DNA from: Gemmatimonas sp.
GTDB lineage: Bacteria; Gemmatimonadota; Gemmatimonadetes; Gemmatimonadales; Gemmatimonadaceae
Reading direction: 5' to 3'
Length of the DNA: 45,627 bases
Assembly: GCA_011390805.1 (NCBI GenBank)
Contig: JAABRT010000022.1
Span: 1-45,627 of the forward strand
Shown: one piece after another, positions 32,511 to 41,459 of the stretch
Layout of the letters: each line of letters begins with the position of its first letter
How positions within the stretch are numbered: position 1 is the stretch's first letter
The notes under the pieces: model-generated
The model's database searches: none
What the model saw: only the letters and a program-made list of their open reading frames with translations
What the model was told of the DNA's origin: nothing
Program-made: the position numbers and the translations under genes

Positions 32511-33451
32511 GTGAAGCCTTTGCGGTGCCGTCGGAGGTGTTGCGTCAGGTCCGCCGATTGGAGCTGCGTACACGCCGGCTTGTCGACTCGCAGTTTGCGG
32601 GCGACTATCGCTCGCTCTTCAAAGGGCAGGGCATGGAGTTCGCCGAGGTGCGCGAGTACCAGCCCGGCGATGAAGTACGAACCATTGACTGGAATGTCTC
32701 GGCGCGCATGGGACGTCCGTTTGTCAAGCGCTATGTCGAAGAGCGCGAACTCACGGTCATGCTGGTGCTTGACATCAGTGGCTCTTCGCAGTTCGGCACG
32801 GGGGCACGATTCAAGTCGGAGCTCAGCACGGAGCTTGCAGCGGTGCTGGCCCTCTCGGCGGTGCGCAACAACGATCGTGTGGGATTGTTGTGCTTTACCG
32901 ATCGCGTTGAACACGCCGTCCCGCCGCGCAAGGGACGACGACATGCGTTGCGTTTGCTGCGTGATCTCATGACCATGAAGCCTGTGGGGACGCGGACCGA
33001 TTTCAGTGTGGCGCTGGAGCGCCTGGGCCGCTTGTTGCCACATCGCTCGGTGGTCTTCGTCTGTTCGGATTTTGTGGGAGACAATCTGGAGCGGCCGCTG
33101 TCGCATCTCGCACAGCGCCACGATGTGATTGCGCTGACCATGGAAGATCCCGCCGAGTTGGTGCTGCCCGATGTGGGCATGGCGCGACTTGTGGATCCGG
33201 AAAGTCGCGAAATGGTGGATGTGGATACAACTGATCCGGCGGTGCGTGCGTGGTTTGACGCACAGATTGCGGCTGAACAGGCGGCACGTCAGAAGTTGTT
33301 CGGACGATTGGGCATCGATGAAGTGCTGGTGCGTACTGACACAGGCTACGTTGAGCCGTTGCTGGAGTTCTTCCGCGCGCGGGCGCGCCGGGCTCACGGT
33401 GCGGTGCGCACGGCGGTGCGCCCGGTGACTTCAAGCGGGGCTGCCGCATGA
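32507..33451 (+). CDS. DUF58 protein (von Willebrand A-like), Bat operon
   Basis: A 314-residue partner of MoxR. The DUF58 hallmark FKGQGMEFAEVREYQPGDE followed by RTIDWNVSARMG is intact. A von Willebrand A-like core follows, with a metal site DISGSS (LVLDISGSSQF) and RVGLLCFTDRVE. No membrane helix is evident, so it should be cytosolic. GTG 32507 overlaps the moxR stop and the gene's own stop overlaps the next ATG; the whole chain is coupled in this way. Confidence 0.93.
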   Translation: MSEAFAVPSEVLRQVRRLELRTRRLVDSQFAGDYRSLFKGQGMEFAEVREYQPGDEVRTIDWNVSARMGRPFVKRYVEERELTVMLVLDISGSSQFGTGARFKSELSTELAAVLALSAVRNNDRVGLLCFTDRVEHAVPPRKGRRHALRLLRDLMTMKPVGTRTDFSVALERLGRLLPHRSVVFVCSDFVGDNLERPLSHLAQRHDVIALTMEDPAELVLPDVGMARLVDPESREMVDVDTTDPAVRAWFDAQIAAEQAARQKLFGRLGIDEVLVRTDTGYVEPLLEFFRARARRAHGAVRTAVRPVTSSGAAA

Positions 33452-34563
33452 ACACGCGTTGCGCCTGGTGCGTGATCACCGGTGCTCTGCTCGCCTCAAT
33501 GGTGCTGGGGGGGGGACGCGCGGGGGCGCAAACTTCATCAGCTGCGGCGCCCGGATCACCCGCGTCGGCGGTGCAGGTCGGCATCGCGGTGAATCCTGAC
33601 ACCGTCACCGTTGGCGATCCCTTTACGATTGTAGTGCGACTGCGCGTGCCAACGCAGGCACAGGTCATCTGGCCAGCGGTAGACGACACCACAGCAAACA
33701 TTGCGCTGCGCGCGCCCATGAGTCGTCGTGACGGGGTCAGCGATGTGTCGGGACGCGAGGAGTTCGCCGAGTTTGAAGTGGCCGCGTGGGACACCGGTCG
33801 TGTGGTCACCGGGTGGGATCCTGCACTGGTGATTGTGGGCAACGATACTGTATCTGTCACGTTGGCTGATGCAGGTGTGGTGGTGCAGAGCGTGCTCAGC
33901 GCCGATACGCTGCAGCATGTGCCGCGGCCGGCCAAGCCGCCCTTCGCTCAGGTAGTGCCATGGTGGGAGCGCTGGTGGCCGGCGCTGCTGGTGCTCGCCG
34001 CACTACTCGCATTGGCCTACGTGCTGTGGCGGCGTAAGCAACGTCCACCTGTGGCGCAGTATTCGGGCGTACCACGACTGGGGGCGTATGAGCATGCCAT
34101 GCACGCGTTCGATCGTCTCGATCGGCTGGCACTTACTGACGCCGGTGAGTTTGGTCGAGCCACGACGCTGGCCATGGATGTTTTGCGCGGCTATCTGTCA
34201 GCGCGCATCCCGGCCACCACGCGCGCACAAACGAGTGCCGAGCTGCTGGCCGTGGTGGGTGACGATACACGCGTGCCATTGCCCAAACTCATTCACCTGC
34301 TCGTGATCAGCGACGCCGTCAAGTTTGCGCGGCGTCGGCTGGACGCAAGCGAAACGCGGGCCATCACGGCTGACGCACGTGCGCTGGTGGAGAGCATCGA
34401 GGCGGTGGAGCGCGTACGGCGTGCGCACGCCGATGCCATGGCGCGTGCACAAGCGCTCAACGCATCAGGCAACACACCGGACGGTTCGTTGCCCGGCAGC
34501 GCTGACGGTGGTGAGAGCGCTGATACCGCGCGATCATCGCGCGAGACATCGGGTGTGTCATGA
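33448..34563 (+). CDS. Bat-operon membrane protein with periplasmic Ig-like domain
   Basis: A 371-residue protein of the kind found between DUF58 and batA genes. Signal peptide ends in LGGGRAGAQ; a periplasmic beta-rich domain follows (NPDTVTVGDPFTIVVRLRV, about 28-165). One membrane helix (WWPALLVLAALLALAYVLW, about 172-190) and a cytosolic helical domain (about 200-330, with YEHAMHAFDRLDRLALTDAG and LHLLVISDAVKFARRRLDA-like spacing) complete it. The last 35 residues are Ser/Gly-rich. The signal peptide contains a G9 run (33507-33515). It probably scaffolds the BatA/BatB complex; its role is inferred from position. Confidence 0.85.
   Translation: MNTRCAWCVITGALLASMVLGGGRAGAQTSSAAAPGSPASAVQVGIAVNPDTVTVGDPFTIVVRLRVPTQAQVIWPAVDDTTANIALRAPMSRRDGVSDVSGREEFAEFEVAAWDTGRVVTGWDPALVIVGNDTVSVTLADAGVVVQSVLSADTLQHVPRPAKPPFAQVVPWWERWWPALLVLAALLALAYVLWRRKQRPPVAQYSGVPRLGAYEHAMHAFDRLDRLALTDAGEFGRATTLAMDVLRGYLSARIPATTRAQTSAELLAVVGDDTRVPLPKLIHLLVISDAVKFARRRLDASETRAITADARALVESIEAVERVRRAHADAMARAQALNASGNTPDGSLPGSADGGESADTARSSRETSGVS
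33507..33515 (+). repeat. G9 homopolymer in a signal-peptide coding region
   Basis: Nine G read as CTG GGG GGG GGA near codon 21. A one-base change would destroy the exported protein. Confidence 0.9.
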
Positions 34564-35597
34564 GCGGCGCATGGGACTGGCTGAGCAGGTGGTGGCAGGC
34601 CCCGTTGCCCTTGATCGGGAATATCGAGTTCGCCCGACCGTGGGTGTTGCTGCTGTTGCTGGCGATTCCGGGATGGATCTGGTGGCGTCGGCGGCATCAG
34701 CCACCGGCGCTGGTCTTTTCACGCGCCAGCCTGTTGGCGCGTGGTCCACACATTGGGTCGAAGTGGGCTCGGGTTGCCCCGTGGCTGCGTTGGGCGGCCA
34801 TTGCCGGTGTCGTCGTGGCGCTCGCTCAGCCACGCTCTGGTGCACGCACGGAAAATGTCACGCGCGACGGCATCGATATCGCCCTCGTGGTAGACATTTC
34901 CAGCTCCATGCTGGCCGAAGATTTTCAGCCGCAGAATCGCATGGAAGTTGCCAAGGACAAAGCCAAAGCGTTTGTGACCGGTCGGCAGACTGATCGCATT
35001 GGCGTGATTGCGTTTTCCGGCGAAGCGCTCACACAGGTGCCACTCACGGCCGACTATCCCGTGGTGTTGGCGGCCATTGAAAATCTGCAGCCCGGTCAGC
35101 TGCTCGACGGTACGGCGATCGGAACCGCAATCGCGACTGCGGCCAATCGGTTGCGTGATTCAGACGGTCGTTCACGCGTGATGCTGCTGCTCACCGACGG
35201 TGAGAACAATCGGGGTGCGATTGACCCGCGCACCGCGGCGCAGGCGTCGGCGCAGTTCGGGATCCGTATTTATTCCATTGGTATTGGCAGTGAAGGCATG
35301 GCGCCCATGCCGGTGGGGCGCGGGTTGTTTGGTCTGCGATACGAGAACCGGCCCGTGCGCATTGATGAAGCACTGCTCACCGAAATCTCGGAATCGTCCG
35401 GCGGCCGCTACTTCCGGGCGCGAGATGCCGCGGCGCTGCAAGGCATCTTCGAACAGATCGATCTGCTTGAACGTTCACCCGTCGAAGCGCGCAGCTATGT
35501 GCGCTTCACCGAACGCTTTCAGTGGCCACTTGCCTTCGCGGTGCTGGCCCTGATCGGCGAAGTGTGGGTGCTGGCGTGGCGGGGGACGGTTCCATGA
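34560..35597 (+). CDS. batA: BatA, membrane-anchored von Willebrand A protein
   Basis: A 345-residue protein with two N-terminal helices (WVLLLLLAIPGWIWW and the helix WLRWAAIAGVVVALAQ), a periplasm- or cytosol-facing von Willebrand A domain and a C-terminal helix (PLAFAVLALIGEVWVLAW). The metal-ion site is DISSSM with Asp112; the supporting Thr is in DGTAIGTAIATA and the Asp in LLLTDGENNRG. Bat proteins were first tied to oxygen tolerance in Bacteroides, but their true role is still envelope-related and unclear. Overlaps neighbours by four bases on each side. Confidence 0.93.
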   Translation: MSGAWDWLSRWWQAPLPLIGNIEFARPWVLLLLLAIPGWIWWRRRHQPPALVFSRASLLARGPHIGSKWARVAPWLRWAAIAGVVVALAQPRSGARTENVTRDGIDIALVVDISSSMLAEDFQPQNRMEVAKDKAKAFVTGRQTDRIGVIAFSGEALTQVPLTADYPVVLAAIENLQPGQLLDGTAIGTAIATAANRLRDSDGRSRVMLLLTDGENNRGAIDPRTAAQASAQFGIRIYSIGIGSEGMAPMPVGRGLFGLRYENRPVRIDEALLTEISESSGGRYFRARDAAALQGIFEQIDLLERSPVEARSYVRFTERFQWPLAFAVLALIGEVWVLAWRGTVP

Positions 35598-37342
35598 ACT
35601 GGTCAGAGATTCGCTTTGATCTGGCGTGGCCGATTGCGGTACTGGTGGTATGTCTGGTACCGGCATTGGTTTTCGCCGCTGTGCGGTACGAGCAGCAGCG
35701 TCGTCAACGGCGTCTGGCACGCTATGCGGCCGACAGTGCGCTGGGTCGGCTCGGTGCGCGTCAGCTGTCGTCGCGCGGACGTGCCATGCGACTCACCGGC
35801 GTGGCGCTGCTGGCCGCGATCGCGCTCACCGGGCCGCGCTGGGGCATGCTGGCGTCGCAGGAAACACGTCGCGGTATTGATCTCGCAGTTGCGCTCGACG
35901 CGTCACTATCGATGATGGCGCGCGATGAACGTCCCTCGCGCCTGGAACGCATGAAGCAGGAAGTGCGTCGCTTGCGCGCGTCGTCACGGGCCGATCGCAT
36001 GGCGCTGATTGCGTTTGCCGGACGCAGCTACATTCTGTCCCCGCTCACCGCCGATGATGGTGCACTGGAGCTGTACCTCGAGACCCTCACGCCGGATGTG
36101 GTAGGGCAGGCTGGCTCGTCTATCGCGCGCGCCATCCGACAGGGCACCGAACTGCTGGGTGCGTCAACGGGATCGTCAGACCGGGCGCTGGTGATCATGA
36201 GTGACGGTGAAGCCTTTGAACCGGTGGAAGATGTGCGCGCCGCGGCCGCAGAAGCCGCCGAGCAGGGCGTCGTGCTCATCACGGTTGGCTTCGGCACAGA
36301 AGAGGGGGCAACGATTCCCGAAGTGGTGGGCAACGCGGTCACCGAAAAGCGCGATGAGCAAGGTCAGGTGGTGGTCACGCGTTATGTCTCGGAGCTGTTG
36401 GCCGCCGCTGCCGAAGCATCCAACGGGGTGTTTATCTCGTCCGATGTAACCGATCGTGCCGGCCGTGTGCGCGCAGCGCTCAGTTCGTTGCGCACGGAGC
36501 GCCGCGCGGTGTCGTCGCGTGAAGATCATGTCACACGATTTGCGTGGTTTCTGATTCCGGCCTTGTTGCTGCTGCTGTACGACACGTGGCTCGCGCAAAG
36601 ACCATCACAGCGACCGGCACGATCGTCGGCGCAACGCTTCTCGTCAGCGGGTACAGCGCAGGAAACGAGCGCTGCTGCCGCTACGTCGGTGTCAAGCGCA
36701 TCCGCGACGGCCGCGACCGTGCTGTTGTGCGCACTGGTGATTGCCGGCTGCACACGGGATCCCGATCCGGCGCAGCGTCTGGCCGATGGTGATGTCATGG
36801 GCGCCGTTCGCGCCTACGAACAACAGATCGTAGATGGCGATACCACCTTCCAGACCCGCTACAATCTGGGCACCGCGCTGCTGGCGGCCGATTCACTTGA
36901 TCTGGTGCACGAGTTGCTGGAATCGGTGCGTCGCGGCGCTGACGGAGAAGTGCGCGCACGGGCGCGCTACAACGCCGGGCTTGCCCATCTGGAACAGGCG
37001 CTTCGACTCGAAGGCGATTCGGCCAATGCGTCATACGCTGCGGCCCTGTCGCTCTACCGCTCCTACCTGGGCGAGCGCTACAGCGACGAAGATGGCAAGT
37101 GGAACTACGAACTGGCGCTGCGCGAGAAACCGCCGTCGGGCGGCGGCGGCGGTGGTGGTGGCGACAATGATGACAGCGATGCCGACCAACAACCGCAGGA
37201 TGCCCAGCAGCAGCCCGGACAACTCGATCAATCACAGGCCGAAGCGCTGCTGAACGCTGCGGCACGTGACGAACGTGATGTGCAGGGGCGCAAGCAGCGT
37301 ACCACCCGTCAGCCACCCCCGCCTGGTGGACGCGACTGGTGA
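35594..37342 (+). CDS. BatB-BatC fusion (von Willebrand A plus TPR)
   Basis: A 582-residue protein joining two usually separate proteins. Residues 1-330 are BatB: two helices, a von Willebrand A domain with metal site DASLSM (Asp102) and LVIMSDGEAFE, then a helix FAWFLIPALLLLLYDTW. After a Ser/Ala linker comes a second signal-like hydrophobic stretch ending in a lipobox, LVIAGCTRDPD (Cys386), where a separate BatC lipoprotein would start. The rest is TPR-like (YNLGTALLAADSL, RYNAGLAHLEQAL, WNYELALREKP), a Gly run and a Gln-rich tail with QAEALLNAAARDERDVQ, the BatC end motif. Confidence 0.9.
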   Translation: MNWSEIRFDLAWPIAVLVVCLVPALVFAAVRYEQQRRQRRLARYAADSALGRLGARQLSSRGRAMRLTGVALLAAIALTGPRWGMLASQETRRGIDLAVALDASLSMMARDERPSRLERMKQEVRRLRASSRADRMALIAFAGRSYILSPLTADDGALELYLETLTPDVVGQAGSSIARAIRQGTELLGASTGSSDRALVIMSDGEAFEPVEDVRAAAAEAAEQGVVLITVGFGTEEGATIPEVVGNAVTEKRDEQGQVVVTRYVSELLAAAAEASNGVFISSDVTDRAGRVRAALSSLRTERRAVSSREDHVTRFAWFLIPALLLLLYDTWLAQRPSQRPARSSAQRFSSAGTAQETSAAAATSVSSASATAATVLLCALVIAGCTRDPDPAQRLADGDVMGAVRAYEQQIVDGDTTFQTRYNLGTALLAADSLDLVHELLESVRRGADGEVRARARYNAGLAHLEQALRLEGDSANASYAAALSLYRSYLGERYSDEDGKWNYELALREKPPSGGGGGGGGDNDDSDADQQPQDAQQQPGQLDQSQAEALLNAAARDERDVQGRKQRTTRQPPPPGGRDW

Positions 37343-39588
37343 AGCTGCGCATGCCATTCAGCTTCCCGGTGAGCGCGCGCCCGGTGCTCGGCGTGATCGT
37401 AACCGCCGTCCTGCTGCTCGCCGGGGGGGGGACAACACCGGTGGCGGCGCAGGCGCGATCGCCCGTCATCCAGCAGCGCGTGGCACTTGATGCGCGGCAG
37501 CCGGTCGGGTTCCATGTCATCATGGTGCCGGACACGGTATATGTGGGGCAGCAGGCCACCTACGAAATGGGTGTGTTCATCAGCGAATCGGCGCAGCAGC
37601 GCATGCGCCGCAATCCTGAAGTGGTGCCGGCGGAACTGCGCGGCGTACTGGCGTACGATCTGGGGGGACCGCAGTCGCTTGCTGCGCTCACGCGTGACGG
37701 ACAGCGTTTCTTTCCGCACGTGTTGCAGCGCGCGCTCTTTCCACTTGCCAACGGCGTGATCTCGGTTCCTTCGTCGCAGCTTTCGTATTCACTGCCGCGC
37801 ACGGCCAGCTATTTCAGTCGGGAAGAAGCAGCGGTGGTGCGTGCTGACGAAGTACAGCTCTTTGTGAAGCCACTGCCGCTCGACGGCCAGCCAGCTGATT
37901 TCAATGGTGCAGTTGGCGTGATCAACGTCAATGCACGTGTTGATGCGGCGGCCGCCCAGGTGGGGGAGCCGGTGGTCTTTACCGTGCGTCTGGGTGGGCG
38001 TGGAAACGTAAAACTGTGGCCCCGTCCCGCTGTCTCAAGCACGTCCGCAACGGTAGTGGAAGCCGGTGAACGCATTCGCGTGGATACCTCCGGACAATAC
38101 GTGCGCGGTACCAAGGAGTTCGATTGGCTGGTCACACCCGATCGACCGGGCTCGCTCGAGATTCCGGTGGTGCAATACCCGTACTTCGATCCGTACGACG
38201 AGTCGTATCGTGTGGCCAGCAGCGATGCCATCGTGGTGGACGTGGGCGCGGGTGAGGTGGTGCGTGATCCAATCGCAGAACAGGAGCGCGCTGCGCTCGC
38301 GATCCGGCGCACCGACCGCGGTGCCTTGGGCGTTCCGCTCTCGGAACAACCGTTGTGGTGGGTACTGGCCGCCTTGCTTCCGCTGCCTGCGGTTTGGCGA
38401 CGGCGGCAGCTCCGTCGCGGTTCCTCGGCGGGAGTCACGGCTCACAGTTACGCCGACGCGTCACACGCACTCACGTCGGAGAGTGCAACCACCGTGGTCG
38501 CAGACCCCACGCGATTGGCCGCCACACAGCTGCGCAAGCAGTTCCTCAACGGACTGGCGCTGCGACTCGATGCCAGCAGCGCCGTGATAAGTGAGCGGCG
38601 CGAGTTGCAGCGACGTTTGCGCCGGCGCGGTGTCACGCGCGAGGTCACACGCGATGTGATGACACTGCTGGCCGAACTCGACCAGGCCGCCTGGTCGGCG
38701 ACGGGTGCGACGGCGTCGTCTGCAGCCGGCGGCACTTCGTGGACAGATCGACTGCGTGCCTTGCAGGAGCGTGTTGACCAGGAGGCCATTCCGTCACGCT
38801 TTGCACCCGCTGCATCCGGCACTGCGCGCACTGCTCGCAGCGCGTCAAAAAAATCGGGACCTGTGGTGGCGTTGATGCTCGCGTGTTCGCTCAGCATCGG
38901 TGCGACAACAGCGTTGGCGGCGCAACAGGGATTCAACGACGCCGTGGCTGCCTACGATCAAGGGGACTTCGCCGGCGCTGCCGCCGCATTCCGCGCACTC
39001 GCGGTTGATTCTCCCCGACACGCTGATGCCTGGGCCAACGCCGGCACCGCTGCATGGGCGGCGGCGGACACGGCCAACGCCGTGCTCGCGTGGCAACGCG
39101 CGCTTCGTCTCGAGCCCAACGCGCTTGATTTGCGCACCCGTCTGGCTGCGCTTGGCAGCACCGCACTGAGCGGAGTCGCCAGTGTGCCGCCAACCAACCC
39201 GAATACGCTGTTTGCGTCGGCGCTGGCGCTGTGGTGCATAGCCTGGATCATGTTGGCGCTCGCGCCGCGCCGCGCAGGCGTAGCGGTGGCTCCGCTGCAC
39301 ATCGTGGGCACCCTGCTGGTTGTGGTAAGCGTGGGCGCCGGAGTCTGGCACTACGCGCTGCAACAGAAACTTCGCGGTGACAACCTTGTAGTCATGAACC
39401 AGCGCGAAGCAATTCGTGTCGCACCGGGCAGCGAGGCCAACGCCATTGGCGATGCCACGGTGGGGGACCTGCTCTCGCGCGGTGAGTCACGACTCGACGC
39501 CATGCGAGGTGAACGCTGGTTTGCAGTGCAGCACGCCGACGGCCGCAAAGGGTGGCTGCCCGAGCGTGTACTGCGCTCACTGCGGTAG
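37339..39588 (+). CDS. BatD-BatE fusion (Ig-like domains, TPR, SH3-like)
   Basis: A 749-residue protein. Signal peptide ends in PVAAQ. BatD part (about 30-470): beta-sandwich domains including VIMVPDTVYVGQQATYEMGV, NVNARVDAAAAQVGEPVVF and VSYPYF-type strands, then a helix WWVLAALLPLPAVW and a cytosolic helical part. Near residue 507 a second export-type stretch (VVALMLACSLSIGATTALA) precedes a TPR block (GFNDAVAAYDQGDFAGAAAA, ANAGTAAWAAADTANAVLAW), two helices and a final SH3-like domain (IRVAPGSEANAIGDATVG to KGWLPERVLRSL), the BatE layout. GTG 37339 overlaps the previous stop. Confidence 0.88.
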   Translation: MKLRMPFSFPVSARPVLGVIVTAVLLLAGGGTTPVAAQARSPVIQQRVALDARQPVGFHVIMVPDTVYVGQQATYEMGVFISESAQQRMRRNPEVVPAELRGVLAYDLGGPQSLAALTRDGQRFFPHVLQRALFPLANGVISVPSSQLSYSLPRTASYFSREEAAVVRADEVQLFVKPLPLDGQPADFNGAVGVINVNARVDAAAAQVGEPVVFTVRLGGRGNVKLWPRPAVSSTSATVVEAGERIRVDTSGQYVRGTKEFDWLVTPDRPGSLEIPVVQYPYFDPYDESYRVASSDAIVVDVGAGEVVRDPIAEQERAALAIRRTDRGALGVPLSEQPLWWVLAALLPLPAVWRRRQLRRGSSAGVTAHSYADASHALTSESATTVVADPTRLAATQLRKQFLNGLALRLDASSAVISERRELQRRLRRRGVTREVTRDVMTLLAELDQAAWSATGATASSAAGGTSWTDRLRALQERVDQEAIPSRFAPAASGTARTARSASKKSGPVVALMLACSLSIGATTALAAQQGFNDAVAAYDQGDFAGAAAAFRALAVDSPRHADAWANAGTAAWAAADTANAVLAWQRALRLEPNALDLRTRLAALGSTALSGVASVPPTNPNTLFASALALWCIAWIMLALAPRRAGVAVAPLHIVGTLLVVVSVGAGVWHYALQQKLRGDNLVVMNQREAIRVAPGSEANAIGDATVGDLLSRGESRLDAMRGERWFAVQHADGRKGWLPERVLRSLR
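37423..37431 (+). repeat. G9 homopolymer in the batD signal-peptide region
   Basis: Nine G read as GCC GGG GGG GGG ACA near codon 30, within the signal peptide of the BatD-BatE fusion. Confidence 0.9.
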
Positions 39589-39593
39589 TGCGA

Positions 39594-41459
39594 ATGGCAC
39601 GTATACGTGTACTCAGCGGTCCCGTTGCCGATCAGATTGCCGCCGGTGAAGTCGTCGAGCGGCCGGCGTCGGTGGTAAAAGAGTTGGTGGAAAACGCGCT
39701 CGATGCCGGCGCCACCACGATTGATGTGACGGTTGAAGACGGCGGTCGCACGCTCATTCGTGTTGCCGACGACGGATCTGGTATGGAGCGGGATGATGCT
39801 GTGCTCGCACTCGAGCGACACGCCACCAGCAAGATTGTTGCGGCCGAGGATCTGGTGGGGGTCGCAAGCTTTGGCTTCCGTGGCGAGGCCTTGCCGGCCA
39901 TTGCGTCGGTGTCGGAGTTCGCCGTGGAGACGGCTCCGGGCGACGGTGCAGGTACCATTGTACGCGGCAGTGGCGGTGTCATTGCTTCCGTCGAAGACGT
40001 GGCGCGTCGTCGCGGTACTACCGTGCACGTGCATCGGCTGTTTTACAACACACCCGCGCGGCAGAAGTTCTTGCGCGGTGCGCGCAGCGAATGGCGCGCC
40101 ATTGCAGAAACGCTTGGCAGCATCGCACTCCTGCGACGTGATGTACACTTTGTGGCGCGTCACGACGGAAAGGTCGGGTTGGATCTGCCCGTTGCGTCAT
40201 CCTTGCGCGAGCGACTCGCGGCGCTGTGGGGCAACGACGCGATCGCACGCTTTCTTGATGTCGATGATGTGTATGGTGTGTTGCATGTGCGCGGCCTCAT
40301 TGAACGTCCGGCCGACGTTGGCACGCGCACACGACGCATCCTTCTGGTCATCAACGGTCGCATTGTACGGGACAACGGAATTGTACGTGCCGCCGAAGCG
40401 GCCTATCGATCCACGCTGCCTGCGGGATTGCGCCCGTCGCTGGTGCTCGAGCTCACGCTGCCCGGCGGTGATGTTGATGTCAACGTGCATCCGGCCAAGG
40501 CCGAGGTGCGACTGCGCGACCGATGGCCGATTGAACGTGCCCTCGAGAACATCGTCCGTCGTGCACTCGGCGAGTTTGATGCTGCAGCCGGTGTCGGCTG
40601 GCGTACGTGGACAGCGCCGGGCGCTGCTGCTGACGCTTCGTCTGGTGCCACTGCGTCTGACACAAGCGTTGCGCCATGGATGCTACGCATGCCACAGTCG
40701 CATGGCGGGCTCTTTGGCGACGGGGAAGCACCCGCTCAGGGCGCGGCCTCGTCCGGGACAGCGCCGCACGCCGCGGGTGCAGGCACCGCAGTGTCATCCG
40801 ACGGCGCAACACCGCTCACCGCGTCAGACGCCGAACACGCAAATGCGCCGCACGCTGGACCCAATGCCAGCCCGGACACCGACGAGATTCAGGTGCCGCC
40901 GCTCATGCAGCTCCGGCGCATGTACCTCATGTTTGAGCATGCGGACGGGGTGGTGCTCATCGACCAGCACGCCGCGCATGAGCGCGTGTTGTACGAGCGC
41001 TTTCTGCACAGCATGCAGCGGGGCGCTTCCGGTGCGCAGCGATTGCTCTTTCCGCTCACACTGCATTTGTCGGCCGCAGAAGCCGACGCGTTCGATGTGC
41101 ACTCCGCACAGTTTGCACAACTCGGTTTTGAGATTGAGGCCTTTGGTGGGCACACACTACTCGTGAATGCTGTGCCCATGCCGCATCCTCGATTCGACGC
41201 TGAACGCTGCGTGCGCGATACACTGGCCGCGCTGGCCGGTGATCGGTCGCCCAGCGACGCATCGCGGCATGAACGTCTGGCGTCCACCATTGCGTGCAAA
41301 GCGGCGGTCAAGGCGGGTGACCTGTTGTCGCTCTCTGAAATGCGGGCCCTGTACGTGGATCTCGCACGTACCACACTGCCGGTGCACGACGTGCACGGCC
41401 GATCGGTGATTGTGCGACTGTCGTGGGACGAAATCGACCGTCGTTTTGGTCGGTCGTAG
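39594..41459 (+). CDS. mutL: MutL, DNA mismatch repair protein
   Basis: Mismatch-repair ATPase and, in this type, nicking endonuclease that couples MutS to excision. 621 residues. N-terminal GHKL ATPase: VKELVENALDAGAT, VADDGSGM, ERHATSKI, GFRGEALPAIASV. An Ala/Ser/Pro-rich linker spans about 345-440. The C-terminal domain has the endonuclease motif DQHAAHERVLYE from Asp457 and ACKAAVKAGDLLS. The last metal motif, CPHGRP in most homologues, reads DVHGRS here. ATG 39594 is 5 bases past the batDE stop; GTG of miaA shares its last base. Confidence 0.96.
   Translation: MARIRVLSGPVADQIAAGEVVERPASVVKELVENALDAGATTIDVTVEDGGRTLIRVADDGSGMERDDAVLALERHATSKIVAAEDLVGVASFGFRGEALPAIASVSEFAVETAPGDGAGTIVRGSGGVIASVEDVARRRGTTVHVHRLFYNTPARQKFLRGARSEWRAIAETLGSIALLRRDVHFVARHDGKVGLDLPVASSLRERLAALWGNDAIARFLDVDDVYGVLHVRGLIERPADVGTRTRRILLVINGRIVRDNGIVRAAEAAYRSTLPAGLRPSLVLELTLPGGDVDVNVHPAKAEVRLRDRWPIERALENIVRRALGEFDAAAGVGWRTWTAPGAAADASSGATASDTSVAPWMLRMPQSHGGLFGDGEAPAQGAASSGTAPHAAGAGTAVSSDGATPLTASDAEHANAPHAGPNASPDTDEIQVPPLMQLRRMYLMFEHADGVVLIDQHAAHERVLYERFLHSMQRGASGAQRLLFPLTLHLSAAEADAFDVHSAQFAQLGFEIEAFGGHTLLVNAVPMPHPRFDAERCVRDTLAALAGDRSPSDASRHERLASTIACKAAVKAGDLLSLSEMRALYVDLARTTLPVHDVHGRSVIVRLSWDEIDRRFGRS

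Noticed and set aside
31341..33397. Two minus-strand open frames of about 300 codons opposite moxR and the DUF58 gene
   Set aside because: Same shadow effect; MoxR Walker motifs and the DUF58 hallmark are on the plus strand with normal start/stop overlaps.
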